Shown here piece by piece: positions 12,785 to 21,400 of a DNA stretch of 34,749 bases. A program made the position numbers and the translations under genes. The stretch's first letter is position 1. Each line of letters starts with the position of its first letter. This DNA is from a virus. The notes beneath the pieces were generated by a model, which did not search any database, was not told the origin of the DNA, and was given only the letters and a program-made list of their open reading frames with translations. Location: the IMG/VR virus record IMGVR_UViG_3300021085_000107, positions 1 to 34,749 of that record. The stretch is one strand, 5' to 3'.

Positions 12785-13592
12785 TATATACATTGACGGA
12801 GACATTCTAGTATACCAGTCTATTTGGGGTGCTACAAGTAACAAAGATATTAAGAAGAAGTTAGATCAAACAATAACTAATATAATGTCAGACCTACAAG
12901 GCGGTAATGGCATGATAGCTATAAAAGGTATAGGTAACTTTAGAAAGGATATTTACTCACCATACAAAGGTAATAGAAAGAAAGAGTTAACTCAAGAAGA
13001 AAAAGACTTCTTTGAATATGCTTACAACTATTTAAAAGATAGTTGGAAAGCAGTAACAGCAGATGATATGGAAGCAGATGATCTGTTAGCTATATGGCAA
13101 ACAAAAGATCCTGGTATTATAGTAAGTATAGATAAAGATATGTTACAAGTACCAGGGCTACACTATAATACAAGAAGAAAGGATTATACTAATATCTCTG
13201 AAGAAGAAGCTTCATTGTTATTACATACTCAAGTAATGATGGGTGATTCTACAGATAATATTCCTGGGCTTAGAGGTATAGGTAAAGTTAAAGCAGCTAA
13301 AGTATTAGTTAATGTACCTATGAATCAACACTTAAATAAAGTAAAAGACTTTTGGAAAGAACAGTATGGTAGAGGTTGGGAAGACAATATGCAACTCAAC
13401 ATGGATCTTATATACTTAAGGAGAACACTTGATGATCGCTATGATATCCGAACAGGACGAAGAGCTGTTGAAGACTTACAACATAAGAGTGGAAAAGAAT
13501 TGGAATCATCCAGACGAGTATCAAGCGACATTCGTGAAGGGTTGGGTGAATCTAATGACAACTGGGGAGACGAGAGAACAAGCAGTATATAG
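12771..13592 (+). CDS. 5'-3' exonuclease, FEN-like (T7 gp6-type)
   Basis: This 273-residue protein resembles phage 5' nucleases: IYIDGDIL at the N-terminus (metal site), YKGNRKK in the arch, DDMEADDLLAIW and VSIDKDMLQV as metal-binding loops, then MMGDSTDNIPGLRGIGKVKA, a helix-hairpin-helix-like DNA-binding part. It removes RNA primers and degrades host DNA in T7. The last ~50 residues (after TLDD) read like out-of-frame sequence, rich in Arg, Ser and Gly, and overlap 161 bases of the next gene, whose frame looks the more natural. The original stop may have been lost. Starts at 12771 or 12774 are equivalent. Confidence 0.85.
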   Translation: MMSTNIYIDGDILVYQSIWGATSNKDIKKKLDQTITNIMSDLQGGNGMIAIKGIGNFRKDIYSPYKGNRKKELTQEEKDFFEYAYNYLKDSWKAVTADDMEADDLLAIWQTKDPGIIVSIDKDMLQVPGLHYNTRRKDYTNISEEEASLLLHTQVMMGDSTDNIPGLRGIGKVKAAKVLVNVPMNQHLNKVKDFWKEQYGRGWEDNMQLNMDLIYLRRTLDDRYDIRTGRRAVEDLQHKSGKELESSRRVSSDIREGLGESNDNWGDERTSSI

Positions 13593-13695
13593 ACTAAAAG
13601 AAATACTTGCAGCAGAAATCTTAATTAACAATCCTAAATTAAGTGTGGAATCTGCATTTGAACAATTAATAATGTGTAACAAGCTAGGAGTATAG
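13432..13695 (+). CDS. HicB-like small protein overlapping the exonuclease end
   Basis: ATG 13432 lies eight bases after a perfect AAGGAG, inside the exonuclease gene in another frame. The 87-residue protein has the HicB-like plan: a strand pair (YNIRVEKNW), YQATFVKGWVNLMTTG, and the helix TREQAVYRLKEILA, followed by a second helical part. HicB antitoxins bind HicA toxins, but no HicA candidate is adjacent, so a solitary HicB-fold regulator is the better reading. The 161-base overlap is unusual even for a phage. It ends two bases before the primase-helicase. Confidence 0.65.
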   Translation: MIAMISEQDEELLKTYNIRVEKNWNHPDEYQATFVKGWVNLMTTGETREQAVYRLKEILAAEILINNPKLSVESAFEQLIMCNKLGV

Positions 13696-13697
13696 CG

Positions 13698-15296
13698 ATG
13701 GGTAGAATAATTAGAAAGACTAACTGTGATTCTTGTGGTTCATCTAATAATAAATGTGAATACGATGATGGGTCTACATGGTGTTTCACTCCAGACTGTG
13801 AGGGTAACAAGAAAGCATTTGCTAAGAAAGAAGAAAATACTGTTGTACCAATAAAGTCTTTACCCTTTGGTACATCAGCTGAACGTAATATATCTACTAA
13901 GATATGTGAGATGTTTGGTGTTACAAGAGAAGTATCCTCTGATGGAGGTACTAGTGCCGTATACTACCCTTACTATGAGAACAATGTAGTAGTAGGTAGT
14001 AAGAAAAGATTATTCCCTAAAGACTTTAGAGTAGAAGGAAGACTACCTCTTACTTTATTCGGTCAGAATATATTTGCTGGAGGCGGTAAGCGTATTGTTA
14101 TTACTGAAGGTGAAGAAGATACTCTTGCTGTAGCAGAAGCATATAGTAAGTATAATACAGGTATAATTTATCCTGTAGTCTCTATACCTTCTGCATCTAA
14201 CTTAAAGGCAGTAGTAGAGAACCGAGATTACCTTAGATCATTTGAAGAAGTTATACTATTCATAGATACAGATGAAGCAGGTGATATAGCGGTAGATAAG
14301 TTAGCTAATGCTATTGGCTTTGATAAAGTAAAGGTAGCTAAGACACAACACAAAGATGCATCAGAAGCTTTAACTAACACAGGACATATGGCATTACTCA
14401 GAGGTATATGGGATGCACAACAATACAGTCCTCAAGGTATTATTACTGGTGAAGATCTGTGGAGTAAGTTAGTAGAATATAATGAGATAGAATCTTTACC
14501 TTACCCGGAGTGTTTCTCAGGACTTAATGATAAGATTAAAGGTATGAGGCTAGGTGAAATAAGCTTATGGGTTTCTGGTACTGGTGCAGGTAAATCTACT
14601 ATGCTAAGAGAAATAGTATTAGATATAATTGATAAGACTAATGAAAAGATAGGTATCATTGCACTCGAAGAAAGTCCCGCTGAAACTACTAGAAAGCTAG
14701 CTGGCATGGTTATAAACAAGAATCCAGCTGCAGATAAGATAGAGCTAGATGAACTAAGAGTAGGCTTCGATAAGTTTAAAGATAGAGTACTAGTGTTAGA
14801 TCACTGTGGTTCTATGTCTAATGGTATCATATCTCAGCTAGAATACATGGCTTTATCTGGGTGTAAGTACTTGTTCATTGACCATATAACTATACTAGTA
14901 TCTGAAGGCTCCGATGGGCTAACGGGTAACGAAGCTATAGATAAGGTGATGAATGATCTACTAAGAATAACCAAGCAACATAACGTGTGGATAGGCCTAG
15001 TGTCTCACTTAAGAAAGATGGGTACAGCAGGTCAATCATTTGAAGAAGGTAGATTACCTACTGTAGATGATATACGTGGTTCTGGTTCTATCAAACAAAT
15101 ATCTCACGATATACTAGCCTTTGCTCGTAATATAACTGCAGAGAAAGAAGAAGAAAGAAACACAATCAGACTATCAGTATTAAAATCAAGATATACTGGT
15201 AAGACAGGTCCAGCAGGTACTTGTAAGTTTGATTATGAAACAGGCAGATTACACGATGGATTATACGATGATATGTTAGACGGCCTTAATATATAA
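13698..15296 (+). CDS. Primase-helicase (T7 gp4-type)
   Basis: This 532-residue protein combines a primase and a replicative helicase. The zinc-binding motif has CDSC (residues 9-12), then two later Cys (CF and DC near residues 29-34). The Toprim core shows VITEGEED and LFIDTDEAG. The RecA-like helicase shows Walker A GTGAGKST (residues ~294-301), ALEES, and Walker B YLFIDHIT, followed by SHLRK and a RGSGSIKQISHD motif IV-like stretch. It would unwind the fork and lay primers for the polymerase at 10317. It is close to the size of T7 gp4 (566 residues). Confidence 0.93.
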   Translation: MGRIIRKTNCDSCGSSNNKCEYDDGSTWCFTPDCEGNKKAFAKKEENTVVPIKSLPFGTSAERNISTKICEMFGVTREVSSDGGTSAVYYPYYENNVVVGSKKRLFPKDFRVEGRLPLTLFGQNIFAGGGKRIVITEGEEDTLAVAEAYSKYNTGIIYPVVSIPSASNLKAVVENRDYLRSFEEVILFIDTDEAGDIAVDKLANAIGFDKVKVAKTQHKDASEALTNTGHMALLRGIWDAQQYSPQGIITGEDLWSKLVEYNEIESLPYPECFSGLNDKIKGMRLGEISLWVSGTGAGKSTMLREIVLDIIDKTNEKIGIIALEESPAETTRKLAGMVINKNPAADKIELDELRVGFDKFKDRVLVLDHCGSMSNGIISQLEYMALSGCKYLFIDHITILVSEGSDGLTGNEAIDKVMNDLLRITKQHNVWIGLVSHLRKMGTAGQSFEEGRLPTVDDIRGSGSIKQISHDILAFARNITAEKEEERNTIRLSVLKSRYTGKTGPAGTCKFDYETGRLHDGLYDDMLDGLNI

Positions 15297-15300
15297 TTGA

Positions 15301-15320
15301 AGTCCATTATTAAAAGGGAA
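15301..15320 (+). promoter_or_regulatory. Candidate phage RNA polymerase promoter 3, in front of the polymerase gene
   Basis: AGTCCATTATTAAAAGGGAA is identical to 7597-7616. If the first G of GGGA is the start of transcription, the RNA polymerase message would have a leader of only 12 bases. Here the GGGA could also act as ribosome binding site. The placement suggests positive autoregulation. Confidence 0.55.
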
Positions 15321-15327
15321 TACCTAA

Positions 15328-17787
15328 ATGGAAGATAACTTGAAAGACCCTCTAAATGAAGTGGTGGATTATCTAATAACAAAAGTTTCTAGTGTAAATA
15401 TGAATAACCCTAAAGCAAATAAGGGTGCTCAGATTTTACGTACTATATCTAGCTTTAAAGAGAGCTTACCTAATATAGTACAAGTAGCTTTCGATAAGAT
15501 GTCCTCTAACTTTACTAGAGAATATCCTGAACAACCTATAGGTCTAGCTAAAGTTACACAAGTAAGTACAGGTATTGGTGAACACGTATTCACTAGATAC
15601 TTCAATGCTAAGTGTAGCTTTCATCAGTCAATAAGGACAGGTGACTTAGTGCTAGAAGCCTATGTACAATCAGGCTTTATTACAGTTAAAAGGGCAGAAG
15701 GCTTTGGCGCTTACAATGCTCAAGCACCTTATATGATTGAACCAACAGACCGTTGGGAAGAGATAGGTGAGTTTAAACTTATTGAAAGTAAAGGATTACT
15801 CGTATATACAGTAGATGTGATACCTGAAGCTATAAGTAATATAATGCAACCTAAGAACTACCCTTTAATAAAACGATGGGGTATATCAGCACCTCAAGAA
15901 CAGAAAGATAAGTTTAATAATGTTTATATTGACTCATCTTTTGTTAGAGCAGCTAATAATCTACAACAAACCTCCTGGAAGATAAATCCAAAGGTATTAG
16001 ATGTTCTTATAGATAAAATAGAAGATATACTACCTGAAGATACACCTATGTATAAAGATGCTATACCTAAATCAGTATTAAAGACTGCATATGAGAAGTA
16101 TCAAAAGAACCCTTCTTCAGCTAACAAACAAGCGTATAATACTATAGCTAAAGAATGGGAAAAGACTTTAAGACCTCTACAAGTTAGAGCTAAACGTGCA
16201 GAGATTAAAACTACTTTAGGTAAAGCTAAACAACTAGCTGAGTGGCCTAGGTTTTATTCTTTAGTAGATCTAGATTACAGAGGTAGAGTATACTACAAAG
16301 AACCTTACATGAACTATCAAGGTAACGATATGGCTAGAGGGCTTATGTCCTTCAGTGAATCTAAATTAATTGATGGTGAAGGTAAGAGAGCTTTAGCTAT
16401 ACACACAGCTAACTCTTACAATGAGAAGTATGATGTAAATAAAATACCTAGCTGGGTAGAAGAAGACTATAATGATATGCTTATTAAAGAAGGTATAGAT
16501 ACCATAAGTGTAGATAAGTTTTCTCTTGAAGATAGAATAAACTGGTTTAATAATAACTGGGATTTGATAGAGAACACAGCTAACAATAGCATCTTACATA
16601 AATGTGAGAAGCCAGTAGTGTTTCTAGCTTGTTGTATAGAGTGGTGTGATATAGCTGATATGGAAGATGCAGGTGAAATGCCAACATCAAGTATACCTGT
16701 AGCTATTGACGGCACATGTAATGGTTACCAACATTCAGCCGCACTATCTAGAGATAATAAGACAGGTAATTTAGTAGCACTACAAGACAGTGCAGTACCA
16801 CATGACTTATATGTTAAGGTAGCTCAAAAGATAGTTGAGTTAGCTCCTGATTTCTTTGTAAACAGACCTATGTCTTATGCAGAGATACGTAAGTTAATCT
16901 CTAAGAGAGCTACAATGACAAGAGCCTACTCTGCAGGAGCACAAACAATAGCTGAATCAATGTATTCTGATTGTGTACAGGCTGGCGCAGATGAACAGTA
17001 TAATATAACTCAAATAGATTGTGATGAGTTAGCTCCACATATACTTAAGGCTATTGAACATGTGTGTCCTGGTTCTCAGACAACAATGAAGTTCCTACAA
17101 GACTTAGCGCAATGGGAGCTAGGTACTTTTGAGTATCAAGACCCTGATGGTAATAAGATATCTAATTCTACTATAAGTAAGTACAAGAAAGAAGCTCGTA
17201 TAGCTAACAAAGAACAAAGAGCTAATCCTACTGTAGAAAACACACTAGTATTAAACAAGATTAACTCTAAGTTATCTGAGTGTAAACTAGTATTAGTTAA
17301 AGGCTATGCAGGTGATGATATACGTTGGATGACTAAGTCAGGCTTCCCTGTTATATACAAGGTTAATGCTACACGACAAGACACTTGTAAGTCTACCTTA
17401 CGTGGTGTAATTGGTGGTGCATCTAAACAACCAGGGCGTATCAATCACGTAGCTAAGATATACTTAGATACAACAAACAGAAGAGAAGCTAGCGCAGGTA
17501 TCTCTCCTAACTACATTCATTCACAAGATGCTACTCACATGGCACTAGTGATAGATAAATTCGGTATCAACTTCGGTGCAGTACATGATAGCTTTAGTTG
17601 CCATGCCTCTGATGTTGAATTATTAAAACAAATAACACAAGAAAAATTCGTTGAGATGTACAGCAACGATAACCCCTTGGAAGCAGTTAAAGATTGTGTA
17701 ACAAATAATAACTGCACCATAGAAGTACCAGAGCTTGGTGACCTAGATATATTCGAAGTCATTGGTTCACGTAACTTCTTTTCATAG
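15328..17787 (+). CDS. T7-like single-subunit DNA-directed RNA polymerase
   Basis: This 819-residue enzyme (T7: 883) has all core motifs. DLDYRGRVYY is the DxxGR element. Motif A is VAIDGTCNGYQH, with D461. Motif B is KRATMTRAYS, with K526 and Y534 at the eight-residue spacing of T7 K631/Y639. IHSQDATH precedes motif C VHDSF, with D754. It would transcribe phage genes from its own promoters, for which the 20-mer at 3210, 7597 and 15301 is the natural candidate. Unlike in T7, the gene lies after the replication genes. Domain order and length are normal, with no truncation. Confidence 0.95.
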   Translation: MEDNLKDPLNEVVDYLITKVSSVNMNNPKANKGAQILRTISSFKESLPNIVQVAFDKMSSNFTREYPEQPIGLAKVTQVSTGIGEHVFTRYFNAKCSFHQSIRTGDLVLEAYVQSGFITVKRAEGFGAYNAQAPYMIEPTDRWEEIGEFKLIESKGLLVYTVDVIPEAISNIMQPKNYPLIKRWGISAPQEQKDKFNNVYIDSSFVRAANNLQQTSWKINPKVLDVLIDKIEDILPEDTPMYKDAIPKSVLKTAYEKYQKNPSSANKQAYNTIAKEWEKTLRPLQVRAKRAEIKTTLGKAKQLAEWPRFYSLVDLDYRGRVYYKEPYMNYQGNDMARGLMSFSESKLIDGEGKRALAIHTANSYNEKYDVNKIPSWVEEDYNDMLIKEGIDTISVDKFSLEDRINWFNNNWDLIENTANNSILHKCEKPVVFLACCIEWCDIADMEDAGEMPTSSIPVAIDGTCNGYQHSAALSRDNKTGNLVALQDSAVPHDLYVKVAQKIVELAPDFFVNRPMSYAEIRKLISKRATMTRAYSAGAQTIAESMYSDCVQAGADEQYNITQIDCDELAPHILKAIEHVCPGSQTTMKFLQDLAQWELGTFEYQDPDGNKISNSTISKYKKEARIANKEQRANPTVENTLVLNKINSKLSECKLVLVKGYAGDDIRWMTKSGFPVIYKVNATRQDTCKSTLRGVIGGASKQPGRINHVAKIYLDTTNRREASAGISPNYIHSQDATHMALVIDKFGINFGAVHDSFSCHASDVELLKQITQEKFVEMYSNDNPLEAVKDCVTNNNCTIEVPELGDLDIFEVIGSRNFFS

Positions 17788-17794
17788 GTGAAAC

Positions 17795-18043
17795 ATGACA
17801 AACAAAACTCATTACAATTGGTTTGCTTTGCGTGATCGGTACTTACTTAGTAAAAATAAAAAACCACTAATGACTGATGAACGCTACTGTGAGATTGAAG
17901 GTATTGACCCCGATACTTATGCATACAACAGAGAGAATATGCGTGATTATTTTATTAGTAAACAAGATGATGCCAATATAGGTGCAGAACAGTATGATCT
18001 ATTCTTAGCACACAACGGTATCTTAACAGAAAAGGAAAATTAA
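17795..18043 (+). CDS. Small hypothetical protein, 82 aa
   Basis: It starts seven bases after the RNA polymerase stop, with TAGGTGAAAC as a weak site. The protein is acidic and polar, rich in Tyr, Asp and Asn (TDERYCEIEGIDPDTYAY, then an acidic C-terminus). I recognise no family. Its position right behind the polymerase gene would suit a polymerase-associated factor, but only position suggests that. Confidence 0.65.
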   Translation: MTNKTHYNWFALRDRYLLSKNKKPLMTDERYCEIEGIDPDTYAYNRENMRDYFISKQDDANIGAEQYDLFLAHNGILTEKEN

Positions 18044-18044
18044 A

Positions 18045-18107
18045 ATGTTATTAGTAATATTAAGTATATTCTTTACGGCATTAATATTTGGGAGAGGATC
18101 ATTATAA
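18045..18107 (+). CDS. Tiny membrane peptide, 20 aa
   Basis: ATG follows AAAAGGAAAATTAA, an excellent site, and its stop overlaps the next ATG (TAATG). The peptide is nearly all hydrophobic (LLVILSIFFTALIF) with a short GRGSLL end, so it spans the membrane once. It may be a real small protein or a leader peptide coupling translation to the next gene. Its size limits certainty. Confidence 0.45.
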   Translation: MLLVILSIFFTALIFGRGSL

Positions 18108-18400
18108 TGGCCAAACAAAGTTACAACCCACAAGCACTTGCAGGTATAACAGATTACTCTGATGAAGAATTTCAACAAGATATGAAGACATACGATATAG
18201 ATATACCGGATGAACTACTGTATACAAAAGAAATGAATCATTTTATGTTATCTCAAGTGTCTAAAGTAATAAGAGAAAATAAAGCTAAAGAAATTAATCC
18301 TGATACAGGAAATACTTTTACAGAAAAAGAGTCCAGAAAATATTCTGAAGAAAATTATAAAGCAAGAAAAGCCGAGTTTAAAAATTTAAACGGCTGGTAA
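18107..18400 (+). CDS. Small hypothetical protein, 97 aa
   Basis: GGGAGAGGATCATTATA precedes ATG. The protein is polar and highly charged, with SDEEFQQDMKTYDIDIPDE in the N-terminal half and Lys/Glu helices in the rest. I recognise no family. It is the last + strand gene; the terminator starts within ten bases of its stop. Confidence 0.7.
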   Translation: MAKQSYNPQALAGITDYSDEEFQQDMKTYDIDIPDELLYTKEMNHFMLSQVSKVIRENKAKEINPDTGNTFTEKESRKYSEENYKARKAEFKNLNGW

Positions 18401-18405
18401 AATAA

Positions 18406-18447
18406 AAATACCCCTAGAGTCTCATTAAGAGATCTCTGGGGGTATTT
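18406..18447. terminator. Strong bidirectional terminator between convergent blocks
   Basis: AAATACCCCTAGAG (18406-18419) pairs with CTCTGGGGGTATTT (18434-18447) over 14 bases with one G-T pair. TCTC and GAGA (18420-18423, 18429-18432) extend the stem inward around ATTAA. A-rich sequence before and TTTTTA after the stem give a U-tract in both directions. It separates the + strand early/replication genes from the - strand virion genes and probably stops both. Confidence 0.85.
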
Positions 18448-18453
18448 AAGTTT

Positions 18454-21400
18454 TTAGTTTAAGAATCCTTTAAAAGTATTTTTAACTTTCTTTTTATTAA
18501 TTTCATGGTCATCTAATCTGTTATATAAATCTTCTTTATATTTAGTTATATTGTCCATGTACGCTAAAGCTTTAAACGCATTCATAGTAATATTTTTAGG
18601 GTCACGAGCACCACCTCTGCTTATAGTAACATTAGTTCTAAGTGCTTTTTCTACATCTAAATTAAAATTAAGAGTAGGACTATCAGGAGTAGCTCCTCTT
18701 TCTTCAGGAGAAACCCAACCCATTGCTCTAAATATTTTATCATATTGATTAAAGTAACTAAAGTTTTCTTTTGCTTCTTTTCTAGAAACAAGCTTTGCAT
18801 GGTTTGCATCTGCATCTGCCATTAAATAAGAAAAAGAACCATTACGACCTATATTCAAAGGCACTTTATCTTTGGCCATTTCAACTAATTTAGTTTTAAT
18901 CTTGTCCATAGTTTCAGAGTAATTATCATAGAAAGCTTTAAGCTGATTAAACTCTAACGACTTATCTATGGCTCCACCTGGTCTGTTAGCGGCAAAATAG
19001 TAATTACCATAAGAAGAACTTGAAGCATTAATATTATCAAACACCTGTATAGCAGGGTGTGTTAATTTATTTTCAATGTCAGGATTAACTTCCTCAAAAG
19101 CTTCAAGCATAACTTGAGCTTCTCCTCTTTGTCCAGTAATAACTACTGCTCGGTTAGCACTTAAAGATCCTTCTGGTGCTGAATATAAGATAGTTTCACC
19201 AGAAGCGGTTTTAACTTTTTTATCTTTACTTTTTCTAAGTAAGTCTTTACCTCTAACTTTATTAGGTATTCTAGTTTCATTGCCTTTATTATCAGTTACT
19301 ACTATAGTTTCTCCTGATAACATAGGCACTAGACCTTCTGAACCAATAGGAATAGGTAAACCTAGTCTATCTTTAGGAGATAAAAACTCACCCCATCTTT
19401 GTACAGACTTTGCAGCACGCTTAATACCTGTGCTAGCGCTTTGTATTTTATTATGCATTAATACTGCAGCAAACATATCTGCAAAATCACTTGACATATT
19501 AGTAAGATTAACTTCACCTTGATACGTATAAAAAGGAGATAATGCTTCATACAAAGTAGGATATTTGTTAAGTAATTCTCTAGCAGTATTACCATGATTA
19601 GTAACAGGAAAGCCGTAAGCGTCTATAGTTAAAGGTTTCTTAGCTATTTCTTTAGCATCTGATTGTGTTAATACAGCTAAAGCATCTTGCATAGCCTTAG
19701 CTGCATTAGGTATTTCTGAAAAAGAAATATTACCATTCTTAAATAACTTATTTCTTTTAGAAGAATCACCTAAGTAATCGTCTAAAGTATTTAAAAAGAA
19801 TTCCCTTAAGTCTCCGTTTTCTAAAGTATTAATAGATTCAGCATTAACTACTAAGCCTGCATGTAATGCATTAACTCTACTTCCAGCATTAAAATCAACG
19901 ATAGTCGGTCCACCAGAATTAAGATCCATGTCATTAACCCCTGTAGGAGTATGATACGTTCCATTAACTCTTGCTTCATCCATATTAGCTAAGTCTATAA
20001 GTGTGCTAATATAAAAACCTAGTTCTTTAAGCTTAGTATTTTTAGATATATTAGTTAAGAATTGAGCTTCTTCAGCACTAAGCTTAGGCATAGGTGTTTC
20101 CATTGGAGTAACAATATGTTGTCCTGTTTCACTATTAAAAGGTAATCTACCTTTATCATCTAATGTAGGTAAAAAACGTACTACTGAATTTAAGTTAGTT
20201 AAATTAGATGTAGGATTTTTAAAGCTTAACTTGTTAGAAATACTCTTAAGTAGCTTACCTCTTTTAACTCCCTCACTAATAATTTCTGGTGTAAGTAATT
20301 TTAATCTTGCATCAGGTCTAATATTTCGTGACTGTTCACCTAACAAAACAGATGAATGAGCAAATAAAAAATGAGCTACTGCTAATTCAGGGTCAGCAGG
20401 AACGCCTTTTTTGGTTCCACCATTAATCATGTAATTAAAATATTTTTCACTATTATTACTTACATTATCAAAAGAATTTTTAGGTATCTTAACTTTAATA
20501 TCGCTTTTAAAGTTTTGTAACGCACGATTATATGGGTTAGCTGCATCTATTCTAGTATTAGTTTCATAAAATCTTAATACGGTAGCATCAACTGATTTCC
20601 TACCAAACTCTGCTTGCCCTGAAGATTCTATTTGAGCATAATTAATTATAGCACGTATTGCTTTTTCTTTTTCTCTTGCCATATGGCTTGCTAATTTTTT
20701 ATCTGATACTCCTGTAGCTCTTATCTGGTTTTCTTTATCTGAACCAATACCTAACATATTAGCAAACACGTCTGATCCTTCGAAGTTAGCGGTACCTAAT
20801 CTAACAAGAAGAGACATCAATCCTATTTGTTCTGGGGTAGAAGTAACTCTAACTCTATCTAGTCTAACACCATATGCATTAACTTTTTTATTAGCTCTTG
20901 TTTCTTTATCTAAAGCACCAATCCTAGATTTACTAGGGTTCCTAGCTCTTTCTAAAAAACCAGGTAAAAAGTTTTTACCTTCAGTAGCAGGTATAGTTAC
21001 TCTAGGTAACTTAACAGGTGATACTGTTGCTAAAGCAAATTCAGCATTAGCTCTAATAAATTCTATACCAGTAGAACTAGGGTATAAAACATCTTCACCT
21101 GTATTTATACTTTTCATTATTTTAAACTCAGATAAGTCCATCATGCGATCACCAACCAAAGTACCTAATAGTTCGGGATCAGCAGCATCAATACTACCTG
21201 TAGGTAATCCTTGAGAAATTCTGTTATTTCTAAGTGCTGTCTTAATATAATTACCTAGTCTTGATTTAAAAAGTTTAGGAGTTAATCCATAATTAACTAC
21301 TTCTTGATCTTCTTGTACATCAGAAAACATTAACTCTTTAAAATCTATTTCAGAAGTTTCATCTGAATCGTATTCTTTTTGTTGATTAAATACTTCTTCT

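Noticed and set aside
2978-13695. DUF4258 protein and HicB-like protein as one toxin-antitoxin pair
   Set aside because: They are more than 10 kb apart and in different blocks; nothing links them.
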